From Streptomyces sp. NRRL WC-3549 (GTDB lineage Bacteria; Actinomycetota; Actinomycetes; Streptomycetales; Streptomycetaceae), in NCBI RefSeq assembly GCF_000721935.1, contig NZ_KL585388.1, positions 154,954 through 163,213 of the forward strand: a stretch of 8,260 nt of DNA, in the 5' to 3' direction. The notes below the pieces were generated by a model that was given only the letters and a program-made list of their open reading frames with translations, made no database searches and had not been told where the DNA came from. The position numbers were made by a program, and so were the translations under genes. Positions 6,404-8,260 of the stretch are shown piece by piece; positions within the stretch are counted from its first letter, which is position 1, and every line of letters begins with the position of its first letter.

Positions 6404-6423
6404 GGGTCTCCCCGCTCACGGCA

Positions 6424-6466
6424 GAGGGGAGGGGCGGGACGCCTGACGCGTCCCGCCCCTCCCCTC
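6424..6466 (-). terminator. Strong hairpin terminator after ectD
   Basis: Bases 6424-6442 and 6448-6466 are perfectly complementary: a 19-bp stem, almost all G-C, closed by the 5-nt loop 6443-6447. It begins 18 nt beyond the ectD stop codon and lies before the promoter of the next operon. There is no T-run after the stem, as is usual for Streptomyces terminators. It probably ends the ectoine transcript and insulates the downstream operon. Confidence 0.85.
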
Positions 6467-6483
6467 AGGGCCTGCCGGATGCC

Positions 6484-7377
6484 CTACTTCACCGGAGTGA
6501 AGTCGCGCGCCCCGATGAACTCCGGGCGGCGGATCGGAGCCGCGAAGGGCTCCTGGGCCGTGTTCTCCACGCTGTTGAACACGATGAACACGTTGCTGCG
6601 GGCGTACGGGGTGATGTTGTCCCCCGAGCCGTGCATGGCGTTGCAGTCGAACCAGGTCGCCGAACCGGGCCTGCCCGTGAAGAGCTTGATGCCGTGCCGG
6701 TCGGCCATCTTCGTCAGCGCCTCGTCGGACGGGGTGCCGGCGTCCTGCATCTGCAGGGACTTCTTGTAGTTGTCCTTCGGCGTCTCGCCCGCACAGCCCA
6801 GGAACGACTTGTGCGAACCGGGCATGATCATCAGCCCGCCGTTGGTGTCGTAGTTCTCCGTCAGGGCGATGGAGACCGACACGGTCCGCATGTTCGGCAG
6901 ACCGTCCTCGGCGTGCCAGGTCTCGAAGTCCGAGTGCCAGTAGAAGCCCGAGGCGCCGAAGCCCGGCTTCACGTTGATCCGGGACTGGTGGACGTACACG
7001 TCCGAGCCCAGGATCTGGCGGGCCCGGCCCACCACGCGCTCGTCGCTGACCAGCCGCGCGAAGACCTCACTGATCTTGTGGACCTCGAAGACGGACCGCA
7101 CGCTCTGCGACTTCGGCTCGATGATCGAACGCTCGTCGGCGCGGACCGCCGGGTCGGCGATCAGGCGCTCCAGCTCGGTGTGGTAGCCGGCCACCTCGTC
7201 CGGGGTGATGAGCTGGTCGATGGCGAGGAAGCCGTCGTGCTCGAAGGACTGGAGGTCCTTCGCGGCGATCGGTCCGGGCGCGCCCGGCGCGGACCAGATG
7301 ACCGGGTCCTGGCGGGGAGTGGTCATCTCGGCGGCGCCGCGCGTGGGGTAGAGGTCGGTTCGTACCTCGGTGGTCAT
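6484..7377 (-). CDS. ectD: Ectoine hydroxylase EctD (ThpD)
   Basis: A 297-residue cytoplasmic non-heme Fe(II)/2-oxoglutarate dioxygenase that converts ectoine to 5-hydroxyectoine, consuming O2 and 2-oxoglutarate. The EctD signature is intact: QSRINVKPGFGASGFYWHSD (131-150) then FETWHAEDGLPNMR (151-164). The iron facial triad is predicted as H148, D150 and H249 (in NAMHGSGD), with R260 in the 2-oxoglutarate-binding position. LMIMPGSHKSFLGCAGETP (182-200) is also family-typical. Length agrees with known EctD proteins (about 295-310). The ATG is 5 nt after the ectC stop, and a strong GAGGAGGG ribosome site lies within the end of ectC. The N-terminal 20 residues are weakly conserved, so the ATG for residue 18 is a less likely alternative. 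Its presence means this organism probably makes hydroxyectoine as well as ectoine. Confidence 0.98.
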   Translation of the reverse strand: MTTEVRTDLYPTRGAAEMTTPRQDPVIWSAPGAPGPIAAKDLQSFEHDGFLAIDQLITPDEVAGYHTELERLIADPAVRADERSIIEPKSQSVRSVFEVHKISEVFARLVSDERVVGRARQILGSDVYVHQSRINVKPGFGASGFYWHSDFETWHAEDGLPNMRTVSVSIALTENYDTNGGLMIMPGSHKSFLGCAGETPKDNYKKSLQMQDAGTPSDEALTKMADRHGIKLFTGRPGSATWFDCNAMHGSGDNITPYARSNVFIVFNSVENTAQEPFAAPIRRPEFIGARDFTPVK

Positions 7378-7382
7378 GGTTC

Positions 7383-7781
7383 TCAGCCCTCCTCTGTCAG
7401 CAGCGGGTAGACACCGTTCTCGTCGTGCTCCTCCCGCCCGGTGACGGGGGGGTTGAAGACGCAGATGCAGCGGAAGTCGGTCTTGGGCCGCATGGTGTGG
7501 CGCTCGTGCCCGTCCAGCAGGTACATCGTTCCCGGCGTGATCCAGTGCTTCTCGCCGGTCTCTTCGTTGGTGAGTTCGGCCTCACCCTCGGTGCAGAGCA
7601 CCGCCTCGATGTGGTTCGCGTACCACATCGAGGTCTCCGTGCCCGCGTACATCACGGTCTCGTGGAGCGAGAAGCCGACCTTCTCCTTGGCGAGCACGAT
7701 GCGCTTGCTCTCCCAGGTGCCTGAGGCCGCCTTGATGTGCTGCTCGGTGTTCTCGATGTCACTGAACGATCGGACGATCAC
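7383..7781 (-). CDS. ectC: L-ectoine synthase EctC
   Basis: A 132-residue cupin-fold enzyme that cyclises N-gamma-acetyl-L-2,4-diaminobutyrate to ectoine with loss of water, in the cytoplasm. The protein starts [20 protein letters not shown] and contains [20 protein letters not shown] (36-55), [20 protein letters not shown] (56-75) and [16 protein letters not shown] (84-99), all diagnostic of EctC. E59, Y87 and H95 align with the metal-binding Glu, Tyr and His described for the family. Length is exactly typical (about 128-135). The start codon is GTG (7781-7779); no ATG at this place fits the conserved N-terminus. A modest AAAGG ribosome site lies about 11 nt upstream. It follows ectB by 63 nt and is followed almost at once by ectD. 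Confidence 0.98.
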   Translation of the reverse strand: MIVRSFSDIENTEQHIKAASGTWESKRIVLAKEKVGFSLHETVMYAGTETSMWYANHIEAVLCTEGEAELTNEETGEKHWITPGTMYLLDGHERHTMRPKTDFRCICVFNPPVTGREEHDENGVYPLLTEEG

Positions 7782-7820
7782 GTGGGATGGTGCCTTTCTC
7801 TTCTGTCCTGCTCAAGCGGT

Positions 7821-7850
7821 GCCTGTTCCGGGGCCGGCCCCGGGTCAGGC
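7821..7850 (-). repeat. Perfect palindrome and extended stem at the ectB end
   Basis: CCGGGGCCGGCCCCGG (7828-7843) is a perfect 16-bp palindrome. Outside it, GCCTG (7821-7825) pairs with CAGGC (7846-7850) across a T-T mismatch and a G-U. As RNA this would fold into a long hairpin that includes the ectB stop codon (7847-7845). It lies in the 63-nt gap before ectC and could tune expression between ectB and ectC by partial termination or mRNA end protection. Confidence 0.45.
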
Positions 7851-8241
7851 GGTCTCACGGACGGAGCGGGCCAGCGTGCGCAGGCCCTCGTCCAGCTCTT
7901 CGGGGGTGATCGTCAGCGGCGGGAGCAGCTTGACGACCTCGCTCTGCGGGCCCGAGGTCTCCAGCAGCAGGCCCAGCTCGAAGGCGCGCGCGCAGACGGC
8001 GGAGGCGCGCGCCGGGTCGGTGAACTCCAGGCCCCAGACGAGGCCGCGGCCGCGGAACTGCGCGGTGGCCTCCTCGGCGCAGATCGCCAGCAGCGTCTGC
8101 TCGACCTGCTCGCCGCGGGCCAGGGTCTGCTTCTCCATCTGGCCGTCCGCCCAGTAGGCGTCGAGCGTGGCGGCGGCGGTGACGAACGCCGGGTTGTTGC
8201 CGCGGAAGGTGCCGTTGTGCTCGCCAGGCTCCCAGATGTCC
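7845..8241 (-). CDS. ectB: Diaminobutyrate--2-oxoglutarate aminotransferase EctB, C-terminal part only
   Basis: Only the last 131 codons and the stop are present; the gene is cut at 8241 by the contig end, where adapter sequence begins. EctB is a PLP-dependent class III aminotransferase that makes L-2,4-diaminobutyrate from aspartate semialdehyde and glutamate, the first step of ectoine synthesis. The segment begins DIWEPGEHNGTFRGNNPAFV, a highly conserved EctB block just after the PLP-lysine region, and continues with FRGRGLVWGLEF (about 63-74) and a KLLPPLTITPEELDEGL block (about 105-121). The complete protein is about 420 residues, so the cofactor lysine and the N-terminal two thirds are missing. 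In the reading frame an apparent ATG start at 8258 gives MCIRDR, which is translated adapter and not the true N-terminus. Confidence 0.96.
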
Positions 8242-8260
8242 CTGTCTCTTATACACATCT
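8242..8260. other. Tn5/Nextera mosaic-end adapter remnant (artifact)
   Basis: The final 19 bases, CTGTCTCTTATACACATCT, are identical to the Tn5 mosaic end used in Nextera-type libraries. They begin exactly where the ectB coding match ends. Read on the minus strand they supply a false ATG and peptides starting MCIRDR or MYKRQ, depending on frame. This is untrimmed library adapter at the contig end, not a transposon in the genome. Confidence 0.97.

Noticed and set aside
6295..7410. Plus-strand ORF of 371 codons opposite ectD
   Set aside because: Antisense to the strongly conserved ectD and running through its terminator; low-complexity composition and no ribosome site or domain.
8242..8260. 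Transposon end or insertion site in ectB
   Set aside because: The match is exactly the 19-bp engineered mosaic end at the very contig terminus with no transposase and no target duplication, so adapter is the simpler explanation.
1..8260. CRISPR arrays, tRNA or rRNA genes, toxin-antitoxin pairs, phage or defence genes
   Set aside because: No regularly spaced repeats, no cloverleaf-like sequence, and every substantial coding frame is accounted for by metabolic or transport genes.

Overview
The window comes from a high-GC actinobacterium, most probably a Streptomyces. The evidence is GC-rich codon use throughout, a lipobox-type oligopeptide/nickel-class transporter, a DUF1684 protein and an actinobacterial-type ectoine cluster. 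All supported genes lie on the minus strand, so the biological order runs from position 8260 down to position 1.

Right part (about 6420-8241): the downstream end of an ectoine/hydroxyectoine cluster. It holds the C-terminal 131 codons of ectB, complete ectC (GTG start) and complete ectD. ectA and the promoter lie outside the window. A perfect palindrome follows ectB, and a perfect 19-bp stem hairpin sits 18 nt after the ectD stop and probably ends the unit. The last 19 bases (8242-8260) are not genomic: they match the Tn5/Nextera mosaic end exactly, so the contig was cut inside ectB and carries leftover adapter.

Middle and left part (484-6301): a six-gene operon with a DUF1684 protein, a lipoprotein solute-binding protein (family 5 type), two membrane permeases and two ATPases. 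It encodes a complete peptide/nickel-class ABC importer in nikABCDE-like order. The last four junctions are 1-4 nt stop/start overlaps (TGATG, then ATGA three times), implying translational coupling. A locally AT-rich region at 6251-6301 carries a TTGACA box, a 13-bp palindrome and a second dyad, and is the likely control region. The substrate is not known. Placing a DUF1684 gene first in such an operon is the least explained feature here.

Left edge: a VOC (glyoxalase-fold) protein gene starts at 415 and runs off the window at base 1 with no stop seen. A GC-rich dyad lies between it and the last ATPase gene.

I see no RNA gene, CRISPR array, insertion sequence or phage gene. Apart from the DUF1684-ABC operon and its control region, the gene content is ordinary, and I did not find clear evidence of a wholly new system.
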